Shown here: positions 7,310-15,270 of the stretch, one piece after another
How the letters are laid out: each line of letters opens with the position of its first letter
Numbering within the stretch: position 1 is the stretch's first letter
NCBI RefSeq assembly: GCF_947487605.1
Contig: NZ_CANKXK010000015.1
Span: forward strand, 1-36,498
Direction: 5' to 3'
DNA from: an uncultured Algibacter sp.
Lineage (GTDB): Bacteria; Bacteroidota; Bacteroidia; Flavobacteriales; Flavobacteriaceae
DNA length: 36,498 bases
Notes under the pieces: model-generated
Seen by the model: only the letters and a program-made list of their open reading frames with translations
Databases searched by the model: none
Told to the model about the DNA's origin: nothing
Program-made: the position numbers and the translations under genes

Positions 7310-9032
7310 CTAAGTTAAATGTTTTCTTTAGTAATTCAATATTAGGGTTTTTCTCTTTTAATTTATGGTACTTATCTTCGGCAGTGTAAGCATATTTCTT
7401 TTCTAAAACTTCATTAACACTAATAGATAAATTGATATCAAAATTATTTAATGATTTTCTAACAAAAGATAGTAGATTGTATTGTTGGCGCTCTAGTTCT
7501 ACTTTATTAGTTTCATTTGGGAATTCTAAATATATTGTGGTTTCTTTCACTTTTGGCTTATCAATAGATAAGATAGAAGCCAAATTGTGTTTTCCGCTAT
7601 CTTTTAATTCATCGGTATATTTATTCCAAACTTCTATAAGTTCATTTTCTGTAAATGGATCTGATGGCAAATTTTCTTCATCAATAACAACTTCCATTTG
7701 TTTTATTTGATGTTCTTTCTTTGCTCTTATACTACTAAGCGATAAGGCTGATGGAGATTTTTTTTCTCGATTTAAAATTATCTTTGGGGGTTCCAGTACT
7801 GTAACAGGCTCGCTAATAGGCAAGTTTTCTTCTATTTCCTTTACTTCTGGAGCAGAAGTAGGCTTCTCACTTTTTTGTACTTGAATTTCTGGTTTTACAA
7901 CTGGAATTGGTGTAATACCTTTGTTTATAAAATATGAAGGTGGAATTATATAGTTTTTGCTATTTTTTTTTTCTCCATCAAAAGTGATAGAGGCAAGCTG
8001 CATGATACATAACTCAACTAGTAAGCGTTGGTTTTTGCTTGTTTTATATTTGAGATCACAGTCATTAGCTAAATTAATGCCTTTAAGAAGAAACTCTTGT
8101 GATGTTTTTTGCGACTGTTCTAAATATTTTTGCTTGGTTTGATCACCTACTTCTAACAATTCGATAGTCTGAGGTGTTTTACAAACCAATAAATCTCTAA
8201 AGTGAGAAGCTAAACCAGCAATATAATGATGCCCATCAAAGCCATTAGACAATGTATTATTAAACTGAAGTAAAAGCTCTGGTATTTTATTTTCTAATAT
8301 AAGATCTGTACTCTTAAAATAAGTTTCGTAGTCTAAGACGTTTAAATTTTCGGTAACGGCCTTTCTAGTTAGGTTTTTACCAGAAAAACTAACAACACGA
8401 TCAAAAATTGATAAGGCATCTCGCATCGCACCGTCTGCTTTTTGAGCTATTATATGAAGTGCATCATCCTCAGCAGAAACTTGTTGTTGTTCGGCTATAT
8501 ATTTTAAATATCCTTTTGCGTCCTTAACTGTAATGCGCTTAAAATCGAATATTTGACAACGCGATAAAATAGTAGGTATAATTTTATGCTTTTCTGTAGT
8601 TGCTAAAATGAAAATACAATGCTTTGGTGGTTCTTCTAAGGTTTTTAGAAAAGCATTAAAAGCAGCTTGCGAAAGCATATGCACCTCATCAATAATATAA
8701 ACTTTGTATTTTCCAACTTGTGGCGGAATACGAACCTGATCTGTTAGACTTCTTATATCATCTACAGAATTATTAGATGCGGCATCTAATTCGAAAATAT
8801 TAAACGCAAAATCTTCATTTCCAGTTTCATTCCCATCGTTGTTAATCATTTTAGCTAAAATACGGGCGCAAGTTGTTTTACCAACACCACGAGGGCCTGT
8901 AAATAATAATGCTTGTGCTAAATGATTATTTTCAATAGCATTCAATAAAGTATTTGTAATGGCCTGCTGACCCACAACATCTTTAAATGTTTGTGGTCTA
9001 TATTTTCTAGCCGATACTACAAAGTGTTCCAT
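7302..9032 (-). CDS. dnaX: DNA polymerase III subunit gamma/tau
   Basis: A 576-residue clamp-loader ATPase that drives loading of the sliding clamp and, in its long tau form, links polymerase and helicase. Domain I has Walker A GPRGVGKT (46-53), Walker B with DEVH (115-118) and the SRC arginine finger (R158). Domains II and III end near residue 353 (LVELCIMQLASITFDGE). A proline- and charge-rich linker (about 370-440) leads to the C-terminal tau domain. The four zinc-binding cysteines found between Walker A and B in E. coli DnaX are missing; the stretch is replaced by NNDGNETGNEDFAFN, which I believe is usual in Bacteroidetes. Two long A tracts (7963-7972 and 7758-7765) could produce short gamma forms. 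It overlaps the downstream lipoprotein gene by 8 bases. Confidence 0.97.
   Translation of the reverse strand: MEHFVVSARKYRPQTFKDVVGQQAITNTLLNAIENNHLAQALLFTGPRGVGKTTCARILAKMINNDGNETGNEDFAFNIFELDAASNNSVDDIRSLTDQVRIPPQVGKYKVYIIDEVHMLSQAAFNAFLKTLEEPPKHCIFILATTEKHKIIPTILSRCQIFDFKRITVKDAKGYLKYIAEQQQVSAEDDALHIIAQKADGAMRDALSIFDRVVSFSGKNLTRKAVTENLNVLDYETYFKSTDLILENKIPELLLQFNNTLSNGFDGHHYIAGLASHFRDLLVCKTPQTIELLEVGDQTKQKYLEQSQKTSQEFLLKGINLANDCDLKYKTSKNQRLLVELCIMQLASITFDGEKKNSKNYIIPPSYFINKGITPIPVVKPEIQVQKSEKPTSAPEVKEIEENLPISEPVTVLEPPKIILNREKKSPSALSLSSIRAKKEHQIKQMEVVIDEENLPSDPFTENELIEVWNKYTDELKDSGKHNLASILSIDKPKVKETTIYLEFPNETNKVELERQQYNLLSFVRKSLNNFDINLSISVNEVLEKKYAYTAEDKYHKLKEKNPNIELLKKTFNLDV
7758..7765 (-). 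other. A8 tract in dnaX with an in-frame A-AAA-AAA slippery heptamer
   Basis: On the coding strand the codons are GAA AAA AAA TCT (residues 423-426), giving the heptamer A AAA AAA in the frame used by the E. coli dnaX programmed -1 shift. A -1 slip would add eight residues (ISISLIA-like tail) and stop at TAG (7735-7737), giving a product of about 432 residues. Downstream there is only a weak stem (CTTA...TAAG), so stimulation is uncertain. Confidence 0.35.
7963..7972 (-). other. A10 tract in dnaX, candidate slippage site for a gamma form
   Basis: The coding strand reads GAA AAA AAA AAT AGC (residues 354-358), an uninterrupted run of ten A. A -1 ribosomal shift, or one extra A put in by RNA polymerase, leads directly to AAA TAG, ending the protein at about residue 357. 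That is exactly where the third clamp-loader domain ends. Thermus dnaX makes gamma through transcriptional slippage on a similar A9 run. Slippage here is an inference. Confidence 0.45.
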
Positions 9033-9056
9033 TGATATTTACGTCTGTTTCAGTGA

Positions 9057-9082
9057 TTTTCGATAGAAAATTGTATCGAAAA
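9057..9082 (-). promoter_or_regulatory. Hairpin in the dnaX 5' leader
   Basis: TTTTCGATA (9057-9065) and TATCGAAAA (9074-9082) form a perfect 9-pair stem with an 8-base loop, 25 bases before the dnaX start codon. If the -7 box at 9153-9160 is used, the stem lies inside a leader of about 115 bases. No known RNA family was recognised. Confidence 0.35.
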
Positions 9083-9152
9083 TAAGTAAACTTTATTTAA
9101 AAATGTTTCTCGATATATTTCAATTAAATCTCGAAATGACATTAGTAAATAA

Positions 9153-9160
9153 CAAAGTTA
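9153..9160 (-). promoter_or_regulatory. -7 promoter element for dnaX
   Basis: The minus strand reads TAACTTTG, an exact TAnnTTTG match, predicting transcription from about 9148 and an unusually long leader before dnaX. There is no canonical -33 TTG; a TTC sits at a suitable distance (20 bases). Confidence 0.45.
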
Positions 9161-9224
9161 AAAATTCAATTTAGAAATTAGAATTAGCAACGTAGAATTT
9201 AGTATGAGTTATTAACAATTTATG

Positions 9225-9232
9225 TACTTTTA
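9225..9232 (+). promoter_or_regulatory. Putative -7 promoter element for rnpB
   Basis: TACTTTTA ends five bases before the first base of the predicted RNase P RNA (9237), the right distance for a Bacteroidetes -7 box (7 of 8 consensus positions). No TTG at -33 was found. Confidence 0.45.
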
Positions 9233-9236
9233 CCCG

Positions 9237-9540
9237 AAGTAAATCGCCTTATCGCTGTTTCGATTTATCGAGATGGAGGAAAGTCCGAACACCATAGTGC
9301 AACATAGTGGTTAGCAGCCACCAGCCGAGAGGTTAGGAAAAGTGCAACAGAAAGTATGTACAGGTAATGCTGTAGTGAAACCAGGTAAACTCTATGTGGT
9401 GCAATGTCATGTAAACTAACACTTGAGGGCTGCACGCTCGATGTTAGAGGGTAGACAGCTAAAGTGTATTGGTAACAATGCATTCAGATAAATGATAAGG
9501 GCTCCTTGGAGTACAAAATTCGGCTTATAGATTTACTTAG
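9237..9540 (+). ncRNA. rnpB: RNase P RNA (bacterial type A)
   Basis: Catalytic RNA of RNase P, which trims the 5' leader of tRNA precursors. The universally conserved core is present: GGAGGAAAGTCCGAACACC near 9276, the ACAGAAAGTATGTACAGG block near 9346, GTGAAACCAGGTAAACTC near 9375, and the closing AATTCGGCTTATAG near 9518-9531. The ends pair exactly: AAGTAAATC (9237-9245) with GATTTACTT (9530-9538), forming stem P1. The length of about 300 bases is within the family's range, on the short side for type A. It is divergent from dnaX and followed by a strong terminator. An antisense open frame through it is an artefact. Confidence 0.95.
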
Positions 9541-9547
9541 AAATAAT

Positions 9548-9577
9548 AAACCCTTCTTAAAATTTAAGAAGGGTTTT
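9548..9577. terminator. Bidirectional intrinsic terminator between rnpB and the convergent secreted-protein gene
   Basis: A near-perfect inverted repeat, AAACCCTTCTTAAA (9548-9561) and TTTAAGAAGGGTTT (9563-9576), with A-rich and T-rich flanks that serve both strands. It lies 8 bases after rnpB and 26 bases after the stop of the gene ending at 9603. Confidence 0.9.
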
Positions 9578-9602
9578 AGTTAAAAATAAAGCTTAAATTT
9601 TA

Positions 9603-10355
9603 TTATTCTTTTTTAGCTGAATAGGAAAGATCTCTTCTAATTAATCCTGTAACTTCTTCCATTTTAGTTGCATTTGCTAAAACTTTTTGGAATACTTCAT
9701 AACGTTCTGGACCTAATAGTTCTTCGTTTGCCTTTTCTTTTTCTGCCGCATGTATTTTATTTTCACTAGAAATAGCTACCATATAGAAGTTGTCCATAGA
9801 ACCAAAACCTGTTCTGTAAACTCTATAATAACTTTTAGAACCTTTCTCAGCAAACATATCTTTAACGGCTTTCATTGCTTCCCAAAGATTTTTTCCATTT
9901 TTAGGAGCATAATGTATATAATAGAAATTTCTATTGTCTTGTCCTTCTTGAGCTTGCGAAATACCATCTGGCATATAGCTAAGCTTCTCGTCTAATGTAA
10001 TTATATAATTCCCATGCGAGTCGTAGCATTTATCGAACTCTTCAAACATTTTACCAAAGTCGTCACCCATAGCTTTTGCCATTTCTGCCATTGGGCGTTT
10101 ATCTAAATCTGCAAAATTTTCAATTGGTGTTACATACATATAAGTAAAATCATCAGTAGAAACTGCTAACCAACTTGTATCTGGATTATGCTTTTCACAT
10201 GCATCATGGAACTTTTTTGCAATCTTTTCATATTCCATCATCATGGAAGGTTTAACATTGTCTTGATGCACATTATACATTTTTTGTGCATAATTATTAT
10301 TGAATGCAAAACATAATGTAACTAGTAGTAAAATTGTGTTCTTAATTGTTTTCAT
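9603..10355 (-). CDS. Exported protein of unknown function, possible duplicated alpha-beta barrel
   Basis: A 250-residue protein with a clear signal peptide (MKTIKNTILLLVTLCFAFNN, cleavage after NNYAQ). The mature part appears to contain two similar halves, each beginning with a strand and a long amphipathic helix (MMMEYEKIAKKFHDACEKH near 39; NLWEAMKAVKDMFAEKG near 157) and continuing with aromatic strands (DFTYMYVTPI; SMDNFYMVAI). That pattern recalls dimeric alpha-beta barrel (NIPSNAP/ferredoxin-like) proteins, but this is pattern reading, not a family match. It is the last of three same-strand genes for exported proteins; the gap to the upstream lipoprotein gene is 27 bases, so they are probably co-transcribed. 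Confidence 0.75.
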   Translation of the reverse strand: MKTIKNTILLLVTLCFAFNNNYAQKMYNVHQDNVKPSMMMEYEKIAKKFHDACEKHNPDTSWLAVSTDDFTYMYVTPIENFADLDKRPMAEMAKAMGDDFGKMFEEFDKCYDSHGNYIITLDEKLSYMPDGISQAQEGQDNRNFYYIHYAPKNGKNLWEAMKAVKDMFAEKGSKSYYRVYRTGFGSMDNFYMVAISSENKIHAAEKEKANEELLGPERYEVFQKVLANATKMEEVTGLIRRDLSYSAKKE

Positions 10356-10382
10356 AATTATTATTTTGGGTTAGTTAGTAAA

Positions 10383-10904
10383 TTATTCTTCGGCTGATTC
10401 TTCGGCAGCAGCAGCTTCAGCTTGAGCCAAAGCAGCAAATTCTGCATTCATAGTTGTGCCATCAAAGTAAACATGTTCTTCAACTATTTTACCTTCAACA
10501 AATTGAACGGCTAAATGAACTGGTATTATTAATTCCTTACCGTTTGCTGCAATTGTAGCTTTATGAGCTGCCCAATAATAAACCCAAGTTTCATCTTCTT
10601 TGTCTAGCACCATTTCAATAAATTCTTTGTCATGGTTAAATCCATAAGAAGACATGGCACTAGCCATTTCTTGTAATCCATTTGCTCTTTCTTCTATACT
10701 TATAGGTTTAATAGAATTAACAAATACTTTTGCTGTATCAGCAAAATGGCTTTTCCAAGTATTCCAATCACCAGCTTCATAAGCTTTTATACCAGATTTC
10801 AAGGTTTCTATTTCTGCTGAATCTGCAAAATAGCGTTGTGGCTTTTGTTCTTGACAAGCCATAAATAAGACTAAAGTAAGTCCTAGTAAAAAAAGTTTTT
10901 TCAT
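10383..10904 (-). CDS. NTF2-like (SnoaL/DUF4440-type) lipoprotein, copy 2 of a tandem pair
   Basis: A 173-residue lipoprotein. MKKLFLLGLTLVLFMACQEQ contains a lipobox with the acylated cysteine at C17. The mature part has the NTF2/SnoaL pattern of an initial helix with AYEAGDWNTWKSHFADTAKVFVNS followed by strands (DETWVYYWAAHKATIAANGK, IIPVHLAVQFVEGKIVEEH). NTF2-like folds serve as small enzymes or ligand-binding domains; no catalytic residues can be singled out. The C-terminus is an alanine- and glutamate-rich tail. It is clearly a paralogue of the upstream gene (RYF.(D/E)SAEI, HFADT.K..VNS, DKDDETWV-like blocks), and the two are separated by 30 bases. Confidence 0.8.
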   Translation of the reverse strand: MKKLFLLGLTLVLFMACQEQKPQRYFADSAEIETLKSGIKAYEAGDWNTWKSHFADTAKVFVNSIKPISIEERANGLQEMASAMSSYGFNHDKEFIEMVLDKEDETWVYYWAAHKATIAANGKELIIPVHLAVQFVEGKIVEEHVYFDGTTMNAEFAALAQAEAAAAEESAEE

Positions 10905-10934
10905 TTTTAAAATTATTTTTAGTTAGTCAATAAA

Positions 10935-11462
10935 TTATTCTTCTTTCTCTTCTTCTTCTACTGCAGCGGCTGCCTCTTTTGCTGCTTCTATTTCGGCTAA
11001 TGCAGTTGTTAAAGGTGCCGAATCCCAGTAATTATAAAAATCTACTACTTTACCATCAATATATCTGCAGGTAATATGTACAGGTATATTAATTTTTTTA
11101 TCATTGGCTTTAAGTGTCCCTTGCCATGTGGCCCAATAGTTTACCCAAGTTTCATCATCTTTATCGATAACCATTTCTGCAAAAGACCCTTTTTCTAAAA
11201 AGCCATAACTGGAAAAATTTGAGGTTATACCGTGTTGCCCATTTTTAAATTCTTCTAATGAGATACCCTTATTAGAATTCACATGAAATTTTGTAGTGTC
11301 TGCAAAGTGGGCACTCCAAGTGTCCCACTCACCATTTTTATATTGTTCTAAGCTTGTTTTAAAGGATGCTATTTCTGCAGATTCAGAAAAATAGCGCTGC
11401 GGTTGATTTTGGCAAGCAATAAATAGAATTATTGCCAAACCTAGTAATAAAAGTTTTTTCAT
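10935..11462 (-). CDS. NTF2-like (SnoaL/DUF4440-type) lipoprotein, copy 1 of a tandem pair
   Basis: A 175-residue lipoprotein, first gene of a probable three-gene operon. MKKLLLLGLAIILFIACQNQ carries the lipobox (C17). The NTF2-like core is visible as QYKNGEWDTWSAHFADTTKF, KDDETWVNYWATWQGTLKAN and IPVHITCRYIDGKVVDFYNYW, ending with an alanine/glutamate-rich tail. Shared residues along the whole length with the next gene point to tandem duplication followed by divergence. An exact TAnnTTTG match (TAGTTTTG, minus strand, about 11517-11524) lies some 55 bases upstream and is a reasonable promoter. Confidence 0.8.
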   Translation of the reverse strand: MKKLLLLGLAIILFIACQNQPQRYFSESAEIASFKTSLEQYKNGEWDTWSAHFADTTKFHVNSNKGISLEEFKNGQHGITSNFSSYGFLEKGSFAEMVIDKDDETWVNYWATWQGTLKANDKKINIPVHITCRYIDGKVVDFYNYWDSAPLTTALAEIEAAKEAAAAVEEEEKEE

Positions 11463-11632
11463 TGGTTAATATGGTTTTGGTTAATAAATAGCTTCCAATA
11501 GATAAGAGGGATTTGCACAAAACTAATGCAAACATTGATTATAGGTATGATAGATTTTGGATGCTATCTTTTAAGGAGACTTCTAAAGTACTGAAAAAAA
11601 AGGAAATATAAAATAAATTTGTATTAAGAAGA

Positions 11633-12166
11633 CTATTCGAAAAAGCTAAAAACATTACCGCCATAGCTTTTTGAGTATTTGAAATGTTCTAAATTAGATA
11701 AGTCTGTTTGCTTTGAATGTTCTACTATTAAAATACCTTCATCCAATAGCAATTCATTCTTAAAAACTAATTCTGGAATTTTATAAAATTGCTCATCTAA
11801 TAAATTATAAGGTGGGTCGGCGAAAATAACATCACTTTTTATAGTGGCTTTTTCTAAATATTTAAACACATCGCTTTTAATGGTTTTTATCGGCATCTTA
11901 AAAGTTTCAGCAGTTTGGTTGATGAATTTAATGCATCCAAAATCTTGATCTACACATAATATATCTTTAGTCCCGCGTGAAGCAAACTCGTAACTTATAT
12001 TACCCGTTCCTGCAAAAAGGTCTAAAACAGTAATATCATCAAAATAATAATGATTATTTAAAATATTAAACAAGGATTCCTTTGCCATATCGGTTGTAGG
12101 GCGAACGGGTAAATTTTTAGGAGCAGTTATTTTTCTGCTTTTATATAATCCAGAAATGATACGCAT
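11633..12166 (-). CDS. rsmD: 16S rRNA (guanine(966)-N(2))-methyltransferase RsmD
   Basis: A 177-residue S-adenosylmethionine-dependent methyltransferase that modifies G966 of 16S rRNA during small-subunit assembly. The N-terminal MRIISGLYKSRKI and RPTTDMAKESLFNIL are characteristic. SAM-binding motif I is LDLFAGTGNISYE (48-60) and the catalytic motif is DPPY (116-119). Its ATG overlaps the stop codon of the upstream DUF3822 gene (TAATG), implying translational coupling. Length is typical of the family. Confidence 0.95.
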   Translation of the reverse strand: MRIISGLYKSRKITAPKNLPVRPTTDMAKESLFNILNNHYYFDDITVLDLFAGTGNISYEFASRGTKDILCVDQDFGCIKFINQTAETFKMPIKTIKSDVFKYLEKATIKSDVIFADPPYNLLDEQFYKIPELVFKNELLLDEGILIVEHSKQTDLSNLEHFKYSKSYGGNVFSFFE

Positions 12167-12987
12167 TAAAAGCTATTTAGTAAGATATAATCTGATTTAT
12201 TAGAAGTAAAACTACCTTCTAGTGTAATATTGTCTGGTCTATCACTAATAGTAACATGCCTAACGTATTTATAAGCGATGTTATAGAACTCATCATCTTT
12301 TGTAATATTACCTAGAAGAATAAGATCTATAGTTTCTGGATTTAATTGTAATTGTTCACAAGTAAAGAGAATGTAATAAATAAAATCTTCTTTAGTACTA
12401 TATTCAAACGTATTGTATAAGGTAAGTTTTCCTTTATTTAAAACTAATATTTCAAAATGCCCTTTGTCTACATGAACATATATTTTAAGTGTTTCCGCTT
12501 TTTTTTCAGCTAATAAAATGTTGTCTATTAAAATAGTTGAAAAGTGCTTATAAATAAATGCGCCGAATTTTTCGTAGATATAGTTATTTATATTTACATA
12601 AGGGACATAGATATTAACAGAATCATTTATTTTAATATCGTCGAATGAAATAAAATCTGATTTTAAAATTTTAGAATTAAACTTCAAATAATCTGCTAAA
12701 CAATCTTCTTTAAATAGAGGTTTCGGAACTAGTGTGGAAATCTCATTTGTATGAATAACGTTTACCGCGGAAAACTCTTGTTGAAGTTCTTCCTCGGAAT
12801 CAAAACAATTTTTAAGATTGTCTAAAACTTCAAAAGGGTTTAATTTTTTATCAAAATCAACATGTTTTAGGAAAGAAACCTTATTTTCTTTTTTCTGTAG
12901 AATACAAAAAGAAAGTCCACTCAAACTAATTTGAATGGACAGTTCTAGATTGATTATTTTTTTTACTGTATTAGTCGTTTGTGCCAT
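12166..12987 (-). CDS. DUF3822 family protein
   Basis: A protein of about 273 residues that looks like the Bacteroidetes family DUF3822, recognised from the N-terminal LELSIQISLSGLSFCIL and its fixed place directly upstream of rsmD. The function is unknown. Alternating strands and helices, with glycine-containing turns such as VHVDKGHFEILVLNKGKLTLYN near residues 170-190, could suit an actin-like ATPase fold, but this is speculative. The start is taken as the ATG at 12987 (MAQTTNTVKK); another ATG at 13008 would increase the overlap with the upstream gene from 17 to 38 bases. There is no signal peptide or membrane segment. Confidence 0.82.
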   Translation of the reverse strand: MAQTTNTVKKIINLELSIQISLSGLSFCILQKKENKVSFLKHVDFDKKLNPFEVLDNLKNCFDSEEELQQEFSAVNVIHTNEISTLVPKPLFKEDCLADYLKFNSKILKSDFISFDDIKINDSVNIYVPYVNINNYIYEKFGAFIYKHFSTILIDNILLAEKKAETLKIYVHVDKGHFEILVLNKGKLTLYNTFEYSTKEDFIYYILFTCEQLQLNPETIDLILLGNITKDDEFYNIAYKYVRHVTISDRPDNITLEGSFTSNKSDYILLNSF

Positions 12988-13702
12988 ATACTTTTGGCCA
13001 GTTTCCATTAGTATTTACTTCATCCATTGAACCTACTTTAAGGGCATCACCATTTACACCTTCAACAGATACTACTTGATTTTCAGCATTAATTAGATCT
13101 TTATCTTGATCAAACAAAATAACTGCTTTCTTTACTGAAGCTTCAAATACAGGTATTTTTATATCATTTTGCTCTAAGAAACCTGCTTTAAGATCAAATT
13201 TAGCGCCTTCTTCACCAACTGGAACATTCATCATTGTCTTATACCTTGGATCTGCACCAAATAACGAATCTTTTATCGATACAAAATCTAATGTATCAAT
13301 AACCACAATTTCTTTAGTCATAGAATTTAACCCAAATCTTCTATTCGCTTCTTCATCTATAACCGTCGAATCACGACGCTGTGTAATAGTAAATTTTGCT
13401 GTATCAATAAACTTTACAAGGCCATCAAAATTTCCAGCAAACTTACCTGTTACTTGTCTATGCGCTAATTGTGCATCTCTTATGTCTTCTAAACTTTCAA
13501 TTACCTTAGCATAACGTTTATTCTTTTCGGTATTAAATTGAATAGGCATATATACAGACATAAAAGTATTATAGGCTAAAAACCCAATAATAACCCATAG
13601 TACAACCATTACAATTGGTCTAAACTTAGAAGGTATAAATTTATCAACTAACCAAACTAAGCCAATGGTTACTGCGATTGCAAGGATAACGTAAAAAATC
13701 AT
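12971..13702 (-). CDS. Conserved membrane-anchored protein of unknown function
   Basis: A 243-residue protein. Two membrane helices lie at the N-terminus (about residues 2-20 and 30-49: FYVILAIAVTIGLVWLV and IVMVVLWVIIGFLAYNTF). They are followed by an extracytoplasmic or cytoplasmic domain containing AKVIESLEDIRDAQLAHRQVTGKF, reminiscent of a pilin-like helix-turn segment (residues about 65-90). No family name is given with confidence. It heads the trio with DUF3822 and rsmD; its end overlaps the DUF3822 start, so they form an operon. A TAGATTTG box on the minus strand (13737-13744) is a good promoter candidate. Confidence 0.75.
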   Translation of the reverse strand: MIFYVILAIAVTIGLVWLVDKFIPSKFRPIVMVVLWVIIGFLAYNTFMSVYMPIQFNTEKNKRYAKVIESLEDIRDAQLAHRQVTGKFAGNFDGLVKFIDTAKFTITQRRDSTVIDEEANRRFGLNSMTKEIVVIDTLDFVSIKDSLFGADPRYKTMMNVPVGEEGAKFDLKAGFLEQNDIKIPVFEASVKKAVILFDQDKDLINAENQVVSVEGVNGDALKVGSMDEVNTNGNWPKVYGTND

Positions 13703-13736
13703 ATTTGATGTTTTAAAATTAAATTAACGGTTTTAG

Positions 13737-13744
13737 CAAATCTA
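13737..13744 (-). promoter_or_regulatory. -7 promoter element for the membrane protein-DUF3822-rsmD operon
   Basis: TAGATTTG on the minus strand is an exact TAnnTTTG match about 35 bases before the start codon of the first gene. No TTG occurs at the expected -33 distance. Confidence 0.45.
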
Positions 13745-13769
13745 CAATTTTTTTTTAATCGTAAAAGCA

Positions 13770-13797
13770 TTGCAGGTAAAAATCATTTCTATCTTTG
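13770..13797 (+). promoter_or_regulatory. Promoter for the RecD-like helicase gene
   Basis: TTG (13770-13772), 17 bases, then TATCTTTG (13790-13797) fits the Flavobacterium promoter pattern. Transcription would start near 13802, giving a leader of about 25 bases before the helicase ATG. Confidence 0.6.
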
Positions 13798-13826
13798 AAT
13801 TATTTCTAATTTGTTTCAAATTGTAA

Positions 13827-15251
13827 ATGACATCATCCGAATTTTATTCCATTATAAAACAGCAGTTCCCTTTTGAACCTACACTAAAGCAAGATATTGT
13901 ATTACAGCAGCTTGCGGTATTTATTTTTAGCAAAGAACCCAACAATCTATATGTACTTAAAGGCTATGCAGGAACTGGAAAAACAACAATAGTTGGTTCT
14001 ATTGTTACAAACTTATGGAAAGCGAAAAAGAGCGCTGTTTTAATGGCTCCAACAGGAAGAGCCGCAAAAGTGATATCTAATTATTCAGGAAAGGAGGCCT
14101 TTACCATTCATAAAAAAATATATTTTCCAAAAAAAGAAAAGGGTGGAGGTGTCAAATTTATTTTACAACCAAACAAGCATAAAAACACCCTTTTTATTGT
14201 AGACGAAGCTTCCATGGTGCCTGATACTCCAGGAGAATCTAAGTTATTTGAAAACGGATCGTTATTAGACGATTTGATGCAGTACGTGTATTCTGGTCAC
14301 CAATGTAAACTTCTATTAATAGGAGATACAGCACAACTACCACCTGTAAAATTAGATTTAAGCCCTGCTTTAGATGAAAATTTGCTGGCATTAAATTACA
14401 ATAAAGAAGTTACCAAAATGGAGCTTGATGAAGTTGTAAGACAAGAACAAAATTCAGGCATTCTGGAAAATGCGACATTATTGCGCGAGGCAATAGCACA
14501 TGCATTTTATGAGACTTTTAAATTTAATTTGAATGGATATAAAGATATTATTAGACTTATTGATGGCTACGAAATTATGGATGCTATTAACGATGCTTAT
14601 AGTAATTTAGGTAACGAAGAAACAGCCATAATTGTTAGAAGCAATAAGCGAGCTAACATGTATAACCAGCAAATACGAAGTCGTATTTTATTTAATGAAA
14701 ACGAATTAACCACCGGAGATTACTTAATGGTTGTTAAAAACAATTATTTCTGGATTAAGCCAACAACTGAGGCTGGTTTTATAGCTAATGGAGATATAAT
14801 CGAGGTTCTCGAAATTTTTAAAATAGAAGAACTTTATGGTTTTCGCTTCGCGGAAGTAAAAGTACGCATGGTAGATTACCCAAGAATGCGCCCATTTGAA
14901 ACGGTATTGTTGTTAGATACTATTGATGCTGAAACACCATCTTTACCCTATGAAGAGTCTAATAGACTATATCAAGAAGTTATGAAAGATTTTGAAAATG
15001 AAACAAGCAACTATAAAAAATTTTTAAAAGTTAAAGCAAGCAAACACTTTAATGCATTACAAGTAAAATTTTCTTATGCCATAACATGCCATAAATCGCA
15101 AGGTGGCCAATGGAATACGGTTTTTGTAGAGCAGCCCTATTTACCAAATGGTATAGATAAAGATTATTTAAGATGGTTGTATACCGCAGTTACAAGAGCA
15201 AAGGAAAAGTTATATCTTATAGGCTTTAAAGACATTTTTTTTGAGGAATAG
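13827..15251 (+). CDS. ATP-dependent RecD-like DNA helicase
   Basis: A 474-residue superfamily 1B helicase. Walker A is GYAGTGKT (46-53) and Walker B is in FIVDEASMVPD (about 129-139). A RecD/Pif1-like motif III (LLLIGDTAQLPPV) and the C-terminal UvrD_C_2 region with YAITCHKSQGGQW and LYTAVTRAKEKLYL (motifs V-VI) follow. It lacks the N-terminal RecBCD-binding domain of classical RecD. In Bacteroidetes such RecD-like proteins are stand-alone helicases whose exact substrate is not defined. It is divergent from the rsmD operon, a neighbourhood often seen in Flavobacteria. Confidence 0.9.
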   Translation: MTSSEFYSIIKQQFPFEPTLKQDIVLQQLAVFIFSKEPNNLYVLKGYAGTGKTTIVGSIVTNLWKAKKSAVLMAPTGRAAKVISNYSGKEAFTIHKKIYFPKKEKGGGVKFILQPNKHKNTLFIVDEASMVPDTPGESKLFENGSLLDDLMQYVYSGHQCKLLLIGDTAQLPPVKLDLSPALDENLLALNYNKEVTKMELDEVVRQEQNSGILENATLLREAIAHAFYETFKFNLNGYKDIIRLIDGYEIMDAINDAYSNLGNEETAIIVRSNKRANMYNQQIRSRILFNENELTTGDYLMVVKNNYFWIKPTTEAGFIANGDIIEVLEIFKIEELYGFRFAEVKVRMVDYPRMRPFETVLLLDTIDAETPSLPYEESNRLYQEVMKDFENETSNYKKFLKVKASKHFNALQVKFSYAITCHKSQGGQWNTVFVEQPYLPNGIDKDYLRWLYTAVTRAKEKLYLIGFKDIFFEE

Positions 15252-15270
15252 TTTTTGATAATTATTAAAC

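Noticed and set aside
9265-9483. 72-codon open frame on the minus strand
   Set aside because: It lies antisense inside the RNase P RNA, whose conserved core and paired ends are unmistakable; the protein has no sensible composition.
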